From contig OX387608.1 in NCBI GenBank assembly GCA_947568835.1, forward strand, positions 11,880,001 through 11,944,000: a stretch of DNA of 64,000 bases. Direction: 5' to 3'. The stretch comes from Protonemura montana. Its lineage: Eukaryota; Arthropoda; Insecta; Plecoptera; Nemouridae. This document shows positions 34,401-45,065 of this stretch, one piece after another; positions within the stretch are counted from its first letter, which is position 1; each line of letters opens with the position of its first letter. The notes beneath the pieces are model-generated. The model was not told the DNA's origin and searched no databases. It was given only the letters and a program-made list of their open reading frames with translations. Position numbers and translations under genes: made by a program.

Positions 34401-37400
34401 TGATGTCTGATGGGTTTCTTACCATCGTAGCCTCCAGGTCCTCCTGGTGTGACACCTTCTCTTCTTCTCTATCATTAACGAAAGGTGGCAGCACTGGACA
34501 GAAACTTGATTCAAACGCTTTTTTCACTAACATAGGCGTGAATCCAAACTTCCACGAGTCATTTTGCCAACAAACCCTGTGATCCTCTAGAGCTTTGGCT
34601 AAGTCCACAAGGGCCACAGGATTGCCTTCATTCAGGCAATTCTCTTCAGGTTCCTGCTGGTTTCTTACCACGGCTGCCTCAAGGTCCTTCTGGCATGACA
34701 CCTCGTTTTCTTCCCTTTCCTCGATGACAGATGAAAGCACCGGACAGAACCTTAATCGATGAGCTGATTGCTCCTCCAAATCTTGGTGCATCTCACCCTC
34801 TGACACACTGTCACTCGGAGAGCCTAACTGTTCCACTCTGACATTCGGTAACAAGGCCTCTGCACCGCTTTCATTTAGGCAATTTTCTCCTGGGATGATG
34901 TCTTGTGGGATTACTGCCATAGGCCAGTTTCCAAAATTCCACATGTCAGTTGGCCTACGGAATCTGTGATTTACCAAGGATGGTGCTAAGTCCACTACTT
35001 TCTTTGACAAGTCTATAAAGTGCCTCATTTGCATAATTATTTCCCAAAACATGCTTTCGTCTCGGAGGTATCGGTATTCTGACCTGAGGGAGATGTTATG
35101 GAATTCCGCAGAGGGAAGACGGGACTGCATCAAGTTGTACGAGCGGAATATAGACCTGTGGGTTGCCGGTGGTAAACGACGCAATCTAAATTTCGGTACC
35201 TTGGGTGGTTCTTTGCTCGTTTCCTTTCGTTGTCCTCTCGTAGAACGTGATGATACGGATGGTGACCACGATGATGTTGATGATGAAGAACTTGTTGTCC
35301 AGTTCATTTGCCTTTCTTGATATTCCCGGGTTCGGTGGCAAACCGGTCCCAGGGCTGCAACGCCCATTCCGCCACTCCATCCCCGCTGGGCAGGCGCTGT
35401 GAATAGCAAAACACTCGGTCATAAGGAATCTCGAATCGAATGTTGTATGATGATAGTCTTGGGTTACACAAATTACTACCAGGGTAGAAGGTCATCTATA
35501 CAGACTAGGAAATGAAATATCAGATAACAGACTTAAGATTTATGGTAATTATGTTGAAGGATGTTTTTTTTCACTTGAATTGTGGAATTTTTAGCCTGAT
35601 CAGTTGACATTGAGCACACATACCGTGGGCAACTCCCGACTTCTTGGTGTTTTTGTAGTTAGATGTCATTCTTAAAGTTTTTTAGAGAGCAAAAATTTAC
35701 ACTATCTAACACGAATCTAACCGCAAAGAAAAAAAGTTTCCTTGGAAACACATCGATTTATTTGTTGGCAAATTTAGGATTTAAATTGTTGCATACCATT
35801 GTTGGTCATTGTTGACGTTTCTTTTGTGCATTGTTGCCTCAATGAAAGGTTACACCCATTTCACATGCCTACAAATCGAACCCGCTCGAGTGCAATTAAA
35901 ATCGGTGTGGCATTTTAATAAAATGAGAAAGCTCCAAACCCCGGCAAGTTCTAAATCTGAGTTATTTGGTGATTCTCAAAAGATATTTATAGCCGATTTC
36001 ACTAGCATAGTGCTAAATTTGGTTGAAACTGTTTTTTTTTTTTATTAAATTTTAATTATTTTCTGATATTTTGAAAGATTAAAAAGAATAATAATTACAC
36101 ATGACTTAAAAAAATACTGAAATTGACATTTAAACGTGGAATTTATTCAAAAAGGCTCTGTTCTGTCGCACCAAACAAATTTAGTTCGTAGTTGTCAATA
36201 TTTTCTCCTTGTGCTATCCTCCATTTAAAATTCTAACGAAGATCAATAAAGATTACAATTTTAAACCACTCTTTGAGTTAAATTGTGCCAGAATAAACTG
36301 TTCTGTATATCGATATCACAAGACATTCCCTTCTGGTTTCAACTCGGTGCAAAAAACTGTAGTTTTCTTGTTTTACTTTTGTTGCCTACATTTATTTGCT
36401 TAATGTTTGCTAAATTGAATTGATTCTTAGGCTTTAACTAAGTTTCAACAAATTTTACCCTGATGTTGGTGAAATCAACCATTATTGGCTCAATGCTATC
36501 AAATAATTAAAACTTAATTCTTCATAAGGAACCACTTTTAGAATTAGTCTGCATAATAGCAACGTTTCTCTGAATAATAAACCTAATTAACATTTTCTGA
36601 AAAGTGTACTGGCCCACATTGAAACGTTGTATAGTATTTGGAATACGAAGGGCAGCTTTAGGTAAATGCTAGGAAAAATGTAGTTGCCTACTGGACTGAT
36701 TAGATGGTTGACGTAGTTCCCTATTCTATGTCAGAGAGTCCTTTCAATAGAATTACAAATAATTTGTCACCTTATATCCCTTATTTCCTAATTCTGTCGT
36801 GGATAGCCGCATGGGTTCACTACTATGATGCAGCTCAAGTTAAACGTACACAAATTTCAACGATTTATAAAATGAATATCCCGTCTGAGTTCACTCACCA
36901 TAGGCAACTTCTAACTTCGTAGTTTTCTTGTGGTTTGACATTTTTCTGTACATTATTCAGGGAGAAAATATTTCACACCTGTCTTGTACGACGAACAAGT
37001 TTAACTGTAAAGTTTCCGAGGCAAAGTGCTTTAATTGTAGTGAAATTCTACCGATTTGAATCATTGTGTGCAATTTAATTGGCCATTGTTGATTTTAGTA
37101 CTATGCCGGTTATTTGTCTCTCATATGAATGCCCCCCAAGATTCCTATAAATATATATATTAATTGCTACCCACAACCTCGACTCGTGATTGAAATGAAA
37201 CCACTGAACATGTAGACTGCAATTCTGAACCCTTGGACATAAAGGGTGACCACAAGGTTATTAAACATAGCCTTTAGGGATTAGCTATCATCTATCAAGG
37301 CTAGTCGGCTTGTGCTATTCAGCTGACATTCATAATTAGAAAATGTTGCAACCTTTTTGTATTTTTAAAAATGATCTTTTCCTGGATTTTCTTACTTTTT

Positions 37401-39490
37401 TACACTTAAACAGGACTTGTAGTTGTCGTAACGTGGGTTTCACAAGGATGTGATTGTCAGATTGTAATTCGATCACCTGTACTGGACTTTCCAGCCAGAT
37501 TGAGAACTGCAACATAGGTTATCAGCTTCTTTACCCTCTAGTCCCATTGGCTTCCAGTGATACAAGCTATTTGCATTTAAAACCAGCCTCGAATATGTTT
37601 TCTGTCGTAGACTAGTAATTGAAAAACCAAAAGAAACAAGTAAGTGACCCGCAAGAGCACTGCGCGGCCCTAAAATCAAATTATCTTGTAAAAGACATTA
37701 CGGTGCCTTTGAATGTGTGTAGATTGTGTTTGCAAATCTTTGAAAAAACGTGGAAAGAGCTGGATGTGGAGCTCGAGGTAGACTGGTATTAGGAGAGGCA
37801 AAATTTAAAGTTAAAATTTGGTGGGAAGGAAAAAGCAATAAGCTGTAAAGGAAGACCGGTAAAAATATAACTGACTAAAGAAAACCATAAAAGTTAAAAA
37901 AATATTCACTGAAAAAAAACATTGATTTGATATTTTATAATATTAGAAGGCATACCCACTCAAACAGAGCAACTTGTTTTACCAATTCGTTTCATCTCCC
38001 TCAGGTTTCCAACCGTACGAGCGACCTCGCTGGTTTGCAGCGCGACTGGCAGGTCTCCTAGTGGCAGTCTGCGCGACCCTGGTCGTGGCAAGTGTGGCCG
38101 CTCTGACGCTGCCAGTGTGGCTGGGTCGCCGCGTGATGGCGCTGTGGCTGGTTGGTTCGCCGCCAGCCATTCCTGCGCTCAAGCTGCCTTCCGCTGCAAT
38201 CGCCATCGCTGCAGGGGCCGATCGCGTGCCCGTAGGCCGCGTTCACGAGTTGTACACAGCTGCGTGTGGCTCCTACCTGTGCTGGTTGGCAGCGCGCGCG
38301 ATAGCGCTCGTCGTTAGCTGGCTGCCTCAGGTTTGTTATGTCGGAGGTTCTTGAGATGTTAGGCTTTCTTGGTCAACCACGAAAACAAGCTTTTTATTAT
38401 TTTGAACACTACTTCTGTCTCAAAAATTGATGCCAATCAATGGACATCAATTTTTTGAGACGTTAGTAGTATTCATAATAATAAAATACCCTGCGCGTTG
38501 GAAGCGTTTGCAATTTAAATAAGATTTCAAATACAATTTTTTTGTTTTTTATTTGTGTACAATTACGAAGTAATATTACAATTGTCAGAAAATAAAAACT
38601 AAATTAATTAGTGCAGGGGAGGACAGGCATGAGGCCAATGAGAGCCATATTCTGGGTTTTTCTGAGTTAAGGAACCATATCATAGTTACACAGATTCTAC
38701 CTATGACAAAGCATACCATACTGAATGTGTTGGACTTGACACAAATACTGCCCCATAAACTTTGAAAACCACCTTCCATGAACCATTCAGCAAGTACAGA
38801 ATTTATCCTGTGCCACCCTTAAGAATGAAACCCTATTCAAAGCCGATGACCACCACTGTTTGCCCGCAGGGTCGCGCCGCCGTTGCCGCCCGCCTCAAGA
38901 CGTGGTGCGTGCTCGGTCTCAAGTCGGCCGTCGCGTTCCTCGCTCTCCTCGGTCTTGTGCCGTTGCTCTTCGGTCTGCTGCTCGAGCTCGTCGTCGTCAT
39001 CCCCTTGCGCGTGCCCCTCGACCAGACGCCCATCCTCTTCCTCTGGCAGGACTGGGCACTAGGAGTGCTCTACACAAAGATAGCTTGCGCCGTCACCATG
39101 ATGGGACCCGACTGGTACTTAAAGCGTGCCATCGAGCGTGCGTATCGCGACGGCATTCGCAACATGAGCCTAACGTTTGTGCTACTGGAGCTGGCTGCAC
39201 CGGTGGTCGTCTGCTTCGGCTTGGCGCTGGCGCTGCCGTACGTTGTCGCGTTCGGCATCGTGCCGGTGTTCGTCGGGAATGCGCAGACCCGGAATCTGGT
39301 CGCTCGGCGGCTCTATCCGTTCTTGTTGCTCGCGATGTTCGTCGGCGGGGTGTGTTTGTTCCAGGTACGACAGTTTAAGAAGTTGTACGAGCACATCAAG
39401 AATGATAAGTACCTGGTAGGGCGGCGGCTCGTCAACTACGACCATCGGCGGCAGAAAGCCGTCACCACGCAGACTTCTGTGCAGAACTGA
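22435..39490 (+). CDS. MARCHF6: E3 ubiquitin ligase MARCHF6 (Doa10/TEB4), 5 coding exons
   Basis: Exons 22435-23787, 24384-24584, 25643-25907, 38005-38330 and 38870-39490 join in phase to 921 residues; the human protein is 910. The N-terminus holds a RING-CH finger in C4HC3 order: CRVC, then [20 protein letters not shown], then CELC. A Pro/Asp-rich acidic loop (about residues 180-240) and many hydrophobic membrane segments follow. Signature stretches near the end are PLRVPLDQTPILF, WQDWALGVL, GPDWYLKR and QVRQFKKLYEHIKNDKYLVG, all strongly conserved in Doa10 proteins. Known: an ER and inner-nuclear-membrane ubiquitin ligase that marks squalene epoxidase, N-degron and misfolded clients for proteasomal destruction. 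Exons are distinctly GC-rich, introns AT-rich. Intron 4 is 12.1 kb and carries a satellite and a nested ORF. Confidence 0.95.
24032..24065. repeat. Short perfect hairpin in MARCHF6 intron 1
   Basis: Arms of 15 bp (seven T then ccctgcag, and the reverse complement) flank a 4-nt loop, gggt. It is not related to any other repeat I noticed in the window. Confidence 0.6.
24612..24980 (+). repeat. Unnamed repeat of about 360 bp, copy 2
   Basis: Starts 27 bp after MARCHF6 exon 2. It shares gagtttataggtata, ccatggcgcttgcag, acaactgaaaatatcg, gagaaataacgaaatgaaat and cattagcgct with the copies at 14476 and 59938. Confidence 0.6.
25190..25345 (-). mobile_element. 5S-head fragment of the SINE family
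   Basis: On the minus strand it reads gagatcaccaaagttaagca and, further on, tattgtatgggtgaccgtc. These are the 5S promoter blocks, here separated by about 35 extra bases that include gatgggttaccacc. Only the head is present. It lies in MARCHF6 intron 2. Confidence 0.6.
26410..33640. repeat. 141-bp satellite array, about 50 units
   Basis: The landmark gattcctggatgctgcag recurs every 141-143 bp (for example ending at 27300, 27441 and 27584) across about 7 kb. Each unit has blocks such as cgatgatagggtgat, gtccagttgttgtg and cgttcttcctcgga. Two unit types differ in the stretch before the landmark: ctccttcagaaagcc in one and aactcattccaaaaacc in the other. Edges (26410-26560 and 33440-33640) are degenerate. 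Because 141 is divisible by 3, long open frames on both strands run through several units. They end at unit variants and are not credible genes. The array fills much of MARCHF6 intron 4. Confidence 0.95.
33814..35367 (-). CDS. Unrecognised repeat-containing protein, nested in MARCHF6 intron 4
   Basis: One uninterrupted frame from ATG 35367 to the stop at 33814 gives 517 residues. The frame stays open upstream, and a good acceptor (ctattcacag, minus strand, exon starting at about 35396) suggests an earlier exon. Residues after about 165 form four repeats of about 80 residues. Each starts near ENCLNEG and continues ALLPNVTVEQ with SDSVSE and DLEEQ, then EENEVS-QKDLE and RNQQ. Repeat 2 has lost the central block. 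The C-terminus is strongly basic around a Cys pair (RWKRFKRLFMCCVP), which could act as a palmitoylated membrane anchor (inference). The N-terminal third is Ser-rich, then basic. No family recognised. The satellite begins within 200 bp of its 3' end. Confidence 0.6.
   Translation of the reverse strand: MGVAALGPVCHRTREYQERQMNWTTSSSSSTSSWSPSVSSRSTRGQRKETSKEPPKVPKFRLRRLPPATHRSIFRSYNLMQSRLPSAEFHNISLRSEYRYLRDESMFWEIIMQMRHFIDLSKKVVDLAPSLVNHRFRRPTDMWNFGNWPMAVIPQDIIPGENCLNESGAEALLPNVRVEQLGSPSDSVSEGEMHQDLEEQSAHRLRFCPVLSSVIEEREENEVSCQKDLEAAVVRNQQEPEENCLNEGNPVALVDLAKALEDHRVCWQNDSWKFGFTPMLVKKAFESSFCPVLPPFVNDREEEKVSHQEDLEATMVRNPSDIIPEENFLNEGNPEALLPNVTVEQLDSLSDSVSEVQMHRDLEEQPSVRKAHRVTFPMVFPSNIEESEENEVSSQKDLEVTEGRNQQDQGDNCLNEGNIEVLLPNVTVEQYGFLNDSASEDQIHPDLKDQPAFGDDAKSHVRKSSTSTLEELGQDKVEDVETLPKSQGKSSRWKRFKRLFMCCVPIRSNRKGAKKAK
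35410..38004. other. Distal part of MARCHF6 intron 4
   Basis: AT-rich sequence with only short ORFs. I saw no SINE copy, no tandem repeat and no exon between the nested ORF and MARCHF6 exon 4. Confidence 0.4.
38400..38535 (+). mobile_element. tRNA-SINE remnant: tail plus short palindrome
   Basis: The tail (aataataaaataccctgcgc, gcgtttgcaatttaaataag) is intact. The tRNA head is gone, replaced by a palindrome: gtctcaaaaattgatg, a 12-nt spacer, and its near-perfect complement (about 38418-38462). This matches what would remain of an inverted pair like that at 52985 after loss of its centre. It lies in MARCHF6 intron 4 and after exon 4. Confidence 0.65.
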
Positions 39491-40412
39491 TTCGAGTGTT
39501 TTCGATTGCTTTTTAATATTTTTTTGTATAGTTATTGTTTCAAAATTGTTATTTTGTTTTATTGAGTTTAACTTGCTGTCTCGCTAAGTCTGACGTGCGG
39601 AACGGGTCTAAAATATTTACTGGAACCTACTGACTGAACGCTTATTTCGATGTTTGGCAGTACCTTAATCTCGTTGACCCAGATTCCTTACATGCAATCT
39701 CTCGCTTGCGGTCTTTGCTGCTAGCTGATTGGCGTTGCTGTGGGCCATCCTACATTCATAAAGTACTATTTAATTAACAATGCAAGTGCATTATTGTTTT
39801 CACTTCAAATTTTGGTATGCAATTGCATTCACAGGGTCATGTAATTAAGGTGTTAATATAGGTATCACAGATACATTTGGTCTTCAATATTTAATTTGTA
39901 TATTAAATGAATTACTTAGACAAATATTTTGTCGCAGATGAAATTTTTTTGTTATTAGGAAATTATGTTTATTCCAAAAATATGGTTACTTTTATTGAGT
40001 GAAGTATTTAATGAAATGCATAGTAAATGTATTCTTACGCAAAGTGGTTGTTTTAGACATTTTTTCATCTATGGCTTCAACCTTACAAATTTTAGTATTT
40101 GTTACACATAGCTGCTTTCTGGTAAAAGCAATGTTGGGCACAAATTTGCATGGTGCCAATTCAATGGATTCCTGACAAGGCTCTTAAACTCAGTGGGTTT
40201 TTTTTTGTAGTGGAACATGAAAATACATTAGCAGTGCTGACCCTATTGTGGCCATAGCTGTCTTTCGTGAGTAGTTACATTTCCAGGAATGTTTTTTCTA
40301 GTAATCACCACTCCATGCATCAACTGACGACTGGACAGTATTCATAAAATTGTAAGGGAATCCTCCTGTTCAAGCATTTGGTTGAATGGAAATAGCTTAG
40401 AAATAGTAGTTG
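39491..40412. other. MARCHF6 3' UTR and flanking DNA
   Basis: AT-rich DNA following the MARCHF6 stop. No clear AATAAA lies in the first 250 nt. No ORF or repeat recognised. Confidence 0.4.
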
Positions 40413-41320
40413 GTATTGTGGCGTCCTGGTTCCCGCGCCGAGATTGAACAGGGGGCCGGGGGGCGCCTTTCCTTTCCCAGCATTAGCCCAGCAGATCTCT
40501 GCAAATCAGCCATTTCATTGGTTGAAACTTTAAAGGGCCGCGGGCAACCTTGGCCGCGGGCGTAATGCGCCGACAGCGCCAGTCTATGAAGTGTCTAACT
40601 CTACGGTGAAAAGATCTCTGCGTGCCTTTTGCGCCCGTATCAATTTTGCCAAATTGGTGCGATCGATCGAGAAGATTGTTACGCTGAAAATCAGTGGGTG
40701 CAATAAGGTAGCTAGCGCGCATTTGAATGAACCGCCTTCGCCGAAAACGACGAAGCTCTGCAAGATGCGCGATTTTGTAGGTCACGTCCGTTACGTCGTA
40801 GCGACAACAAAACCTATTTCACATTACCAAACTTCTTTGATACGACTAAATAAATGCTGATAAATGCTGTGCTATCGTGACTATTTTAAACCGCAAGTAA
40901 GTTAATGCTGTATTATCCGAAGATCGCAGGTAAGTAGAGAATATCATTTATTAATCTATGCTCGAACCACAGATTCTTTCTTCTGTGCTCTAACCTAACC
41001 TTACTTACCTGTCAGAAAATTATTCACAGTTATTTACAGTTTTCAATATTTTATTGACTAAATAGCGCCGACTAGTAATATTAAGCAACATTAATAACAA
41101 AATAATCAGCTCACTATGCATTTTGATAGTTTTAGTTACATATTTACTAGGCTAGTCGCTCAAAATTGAACTAAAGCACAATATAAAGGTAGTCATTGAA
41201 TTCAATAGTGCGGTATAGTACTGTACAGAAAGAAGTAAGTAACTATGAGCATTGTATTTCAAAGCTAAAATTATTTACGAAATAAATTGGTAAAATACTG
41301 TGCTTTTATACAGTACTGCA

Positions 41321-44300
41321 TTAGTGACCTGCACCATGTCCTTTAGCATGAGCTACATTGGCTTCAACACTTAGACACAATCGGTGAGCTCGTTTCCGTA
41401 TTTTTAGTGACGCAGTAGCGACTGGCGGTCTTCCTGCAGGAACCCTGCTGGACCCTCGTGTCAAACCATCACGTCTCCGAGCTATCGACGTGGGCTGCAC
41501 CTTTATCTTGCCACCTTGCCTTCGAGTAGCTGCTGTGCATCGTCGAAATGCAACCATTGCTGTGATCAGGTCTGTTACATTGTGAATCTTTGACAAATCC
41601 TTTTCTAGCTTTTCCATATGTGATACACAACTTGCTGTAACAAAGGACTTGATACGTTCCATCTGAGCATTTACTAGCGCAATAGATTTGTCAAGATCGT
41701 CACTGCCTGGTGCCTCTGTAGTTTGCAGCGGTACAATCTCCATTTCAGTGTCGTCTAGTGCACTTGAAGGCCCAGGCTCAGCCATGTCATAACGTGAAGC
41801 AGTGATCACTTGGCATTCACTGTCATCTTTCAATTCCTAAAAGAAAAGTAAACATTATTGAATTGTCAGTCCTGTAAAATATATATTATGTGTACCTTTT
41901 TTTTATGTAGGTAGTGCATAATATGAACTGCTTTATCAAATCAAAGTCATAGAACTTTTCTGACTTTAATTATTATCAAGAGAGATTGGTTATAGGTGTA
42001 CCAACTTTGAATACTAAAATACATTATATTATATCAGTCACTTACCTTGAAAAAGTGTATTCCTGGGCATTTTTTCCCCAGTGCTAATTGGGCAAGGGAA
42101 TATCTGCCCTGCAAGGTAATTGGTGGCAAGTTGGGAAGCATCACATCTTTGTGCTTGTGAAGGATTGCTTGGTGCTTACAAAAAGCTCCTTCTGATCCTT
42201 GGTGACAGCTGCATACACCCAAGTGCACATCTACGATGTAGTCTGTATCAGCAAGTGTGGCACTGGGTACAGAGTAGGCACTGTCGCTGACTTTCTTTAT
42301 CTTTTCCAGGTTGATGCCAGCCATTCGCTTGCACAGTACTGAATATCCCAGAACGGGTTCCGCACGGCGCCCATGGGCAAAGTTCAGAAGTCGCGCCTTG
42401 AAATATTGGCTCCATATGGTTCCGCAGAAGTCTACAAGTGCCACAATATTAAAGGCCTTGGTCCTGCTAAGGATAACATCTTTCAAAATACGAATTGAAG
42501 CCTCCGCATAATTATTTGTGTGGTTATTGCGACTGATTAGCTTCATTCGGTGAAATTGAACCCATTCTTCTTCTCTGGAAAGGTTCTTTTCCATTCGAGA
42601 AACAAATTTGTCTTGGCCTTCTAGCTCATTGATTGCCAGCTTTGCATCAGCAAGTTTTTGTGATGTGTCAGCTTTCATGACCTGTGAATAAATATCCACA
42701 TTAAGAAGGGAATGCTTATCCATTAGAGGATTTTTATTTTATTATCAGGCCATGGCTTCGCACATTATATTACTTCATTGTTTTAAGATGAGGGCATTTA
42801 ATTTTATCTGGAATAGCATTCAGTATCTACATACATTTTGAAATAACTTCATCAACTCTTTTCGGCTTTCCTTATTCACACCACTCTTTGTAGAAATCAG
42901 CCAACGCCACTCAGCCTGAGCCATATGGAAGTGGCAAAGAAACTGAGTAGCGCTTGGCCAAACTGTGCGCAATGCTGACTTCTCTGCAGATGAGTCGTCA
43001 GTCATAAATATTTGGGGCTCCTAGAAGTTGGTCATTAAATGTTCATTAAAATGTAATACGTTCTTACTTCTTACCAACACCTAAGTTTTTTCTATAATAA
43101 TTTTCAAACACATTGCAATTCAATACACTGGATTTTACCTTCTCTCCACCAAAACACCGAGGGAAGTTTTCCTTTAGCAGAGCAAATGCTTCCATGTAGC
43201 CTTCTTTTGACTGACTCTCATGGATGAGAATTCCAATCGGAATGGCCCCTGCTGCAGTTGCAGTCAAAATAATAGTAACTGTGGCACAAGTGACATCACA
43301 GCTTGAACTGGAGTCAATAAAAATTATTTCCTTAGAGCAGGGCAAAGCTTGAGCCCGCTCCATTAAATCCGTCACCACTAATACGGAATAGGGGTGCTCC
43401 TCTTTTATGGCCACAAATATTCCTGAAATTGTTTTATTTTTCTTAGTGCTTACTATTTTATTTTATTTTCTCATACTTATAGGTACCTACTTGTATTTTG
43501 GCTAGCAATGCATTATTAAGGTACCTCTATTTTAAGATATTGTCATAGCTGTAGATCAGAGTCATATAGATAGGAGTCGAGCATGATGCCAAAAATACGC
43601 CTTAGACGTAGGAACTAGCATAGGCCTAATATAGTACTAACCACCAGTATGCTTGTACCTAGGAATTAGCATAGGCCTAATATAGTACTAACCACCAGTA
43701 TGCTTGTACCTAGGAATTAGCATAGGCCTAATATAGTACTTAACCACCGATATGTTGTACCGTCTTTGCTTGTACCTAAATTAAAATATCATATATATAT
43801 ATATAATATAAAATATCATAGATAATCACCTTCTTCTCTTAATTTTGGCATTTTTTCGCGTAGCTTTTGAAACGGCGCAGAAACGGGACCAAAATTTTCT
43901 AATTTCCAAGCGTCGTGCAGACTGTAAACTCTTCGCCGGATTGGATTTATTGTCCCATTTGCCAGCGCCTCCACCGAGTTATCCAAGAGCAGAAGGCTAT
44001 TCTCATGAGCGCGAATGGCTTCTGCAGGTGACATTCCGGCATTAAAAAAATCGCAGAAAGCAGATTTGGTTTCATTGCTCACTCGTAAATTCTTTAATGA
44101 ACCCACAGAGCCAACACTGTGGTTGTGGTTTGTGTTCACGGTGACTTTTCCGCAGAGTGCTGGACTCTGCTGCAGGTAGGGGTCATTGCGGCGGGTGTAA
44201 TAGTTATTTTTCTTCACTAAAATGTCTATTGACGCCTTGCAGCCTGTGGCTCGCTTGCTACCAGCTACTTTATTAATGTTGCTGTGATGGCACACCCAAA

Positions 44301-44655
44301 GCTTGTGCATCACGAACCTGCAGATTTTTTTAATGTTAAGTGTACATTTAAACATTGGAATATGTTATGAAATATAAATAATATTTGAGAAAATGGGTGC
44401 AGTTGAACTATTCAGTTTCTTGGTGACAAGTCCTTGCACTTTTTTGGTGCATTACCTCTTAGGCTCCATTTGCCGCTGCCTGCCTACTAACCAATTAGTA
44501 TTCGTTTTCATTCCGAAACACTTAATCCACTTCCGCGCTTCGTCTAAGTCCCTTATAGTGCATCTTACAACTGTCTCTGAGGGACTGGATTTTTCGATGA
44601 CATGTTGAAAGTCTGAAATCTGGTGGAAAACGGCAGACAGATCATGCTTTGACAT
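41321..44655 (-). CDS. MULE transposase, 6 exons, no breaks seen
   Basis: Minus-strand exons 44456-44655, 43830-44317, 43139-43422, 42835-43020, 42046-42681 and 41321-41836 join in phase to 769 residues with GT-AG introns throughout. The N-terminal part has a possible zinc-binding region (MHKLWVCHHSN, then GCKASIDI), as in FAR1/WRKY-GCM1-like domains of MULE proteins. The catalytic core shows plausible DDE residues: Asp in EIIFIDSSSSCD, Asp in QIFMTDDSSAE and Glu in HTNNYAEASIR, with LCHFHMAQAEWRW between. A SWIM zinc finger, CSCHQGSEGAFCKHQ, follows. Residues after about 600 are acidic, then basic and Arg/Lys-rich, possibly a nuclear localisation or DNA-binding tail. The DDE assignment is by motif spacing only. 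Confidence 0.88.
43605..43765. repeat. Three 51-bp tandem repeats inside the MULE
   Basis: Unit taggaattagcataggcct continuing to gtatgcttgtacc, repeated with few changes. The third unit is altered at its end. It lies in the transposase intron between exons 2 and 3. Confidence 0.85.
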
Positions 44656-45065
44656 GGTGACAGAAATTCCAAATACAAAGTGGGGTTATAAAGCATGGCG
44701 CAGTGCGAGATTATTCTGTCAGCTAGCACGTGCGCACTTCACGCGGGCGCGTGACGTCATGTGACATTTTAAATTTTTAACCAATGAAACGGCTTGATTT
44801 GGCGAGGTCTGCTGGGCTAATGCTGGGAAAGGAAAGGCGCGGCCGGGGGACCAGGGGGCAATACGCGAGAGGATGCATCAGCGGTAATTTGGGGCAGGTA
44901 CCTAGCTACCTGCACAGTCTACATCCGACAGCACACCGGTGAGCATCATCGCTCAATTTGTCCATCGCAAATATTATCTTTGTTCATCGATTGTATATCT
45001 AACCATCCGAACAAATAAAATCACGCTATCATCTTGAATTACCACGCCGCACCCGGCCAAAGTAT

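Larger units (their letters stand above)
40463..44840 (-). mobile_element. Mutator-like (MULE) DNA transposon, apparently complete
   Basis: 4378 bp with terminal inverted repeats of about 65 bp. The outer 33 bp are identical at both ends, beginning gcgcctttcctttcccagca. It is flanked by a perfect 9-bp direct repeat, ggccggggg, at 40454-40462 and 44841-44849. The interrupted host repeat is present unoccupied at 54879-55154 and shows a single copy of that 9-mer. A 9-bp duplication, TIRs of this length and an MULE-type transposase with a SWIM finger fit the Mutator superfamily. Inside are an intact transposase gene and, in an intron, three 51-bp direct repeats. Confidence 0.93.
40417..45061 (+). 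mobile_element. Solo-LTR-like repeat, copy 1, split by a MULE
   Basis: The repeat runs 40417-40462 and resumes at 44850-45061, about 258 bp once the MULE and its second target copy are removed. It starts TGTGGCG and ends CCCGGCCAAA, flanked by GTAT at 40413-40416 and 45062-45065. An AATAAA at 45014-45019 sits near the 3' end, as in an LTR. A second copy at 54879-55154 (minus) has the same ends with a different 4-bp duplication. No coding region accompanies it. LTR identity is inferred. Confidence 0.7.

Noticed and set aside
40591-40860. 89-codon plus-strand ORF inside the MULE
   Set aside because: Lies near the terminal repeat outside the transposase gene, with no family resemblance; likely chance in a GC-richer stretch.
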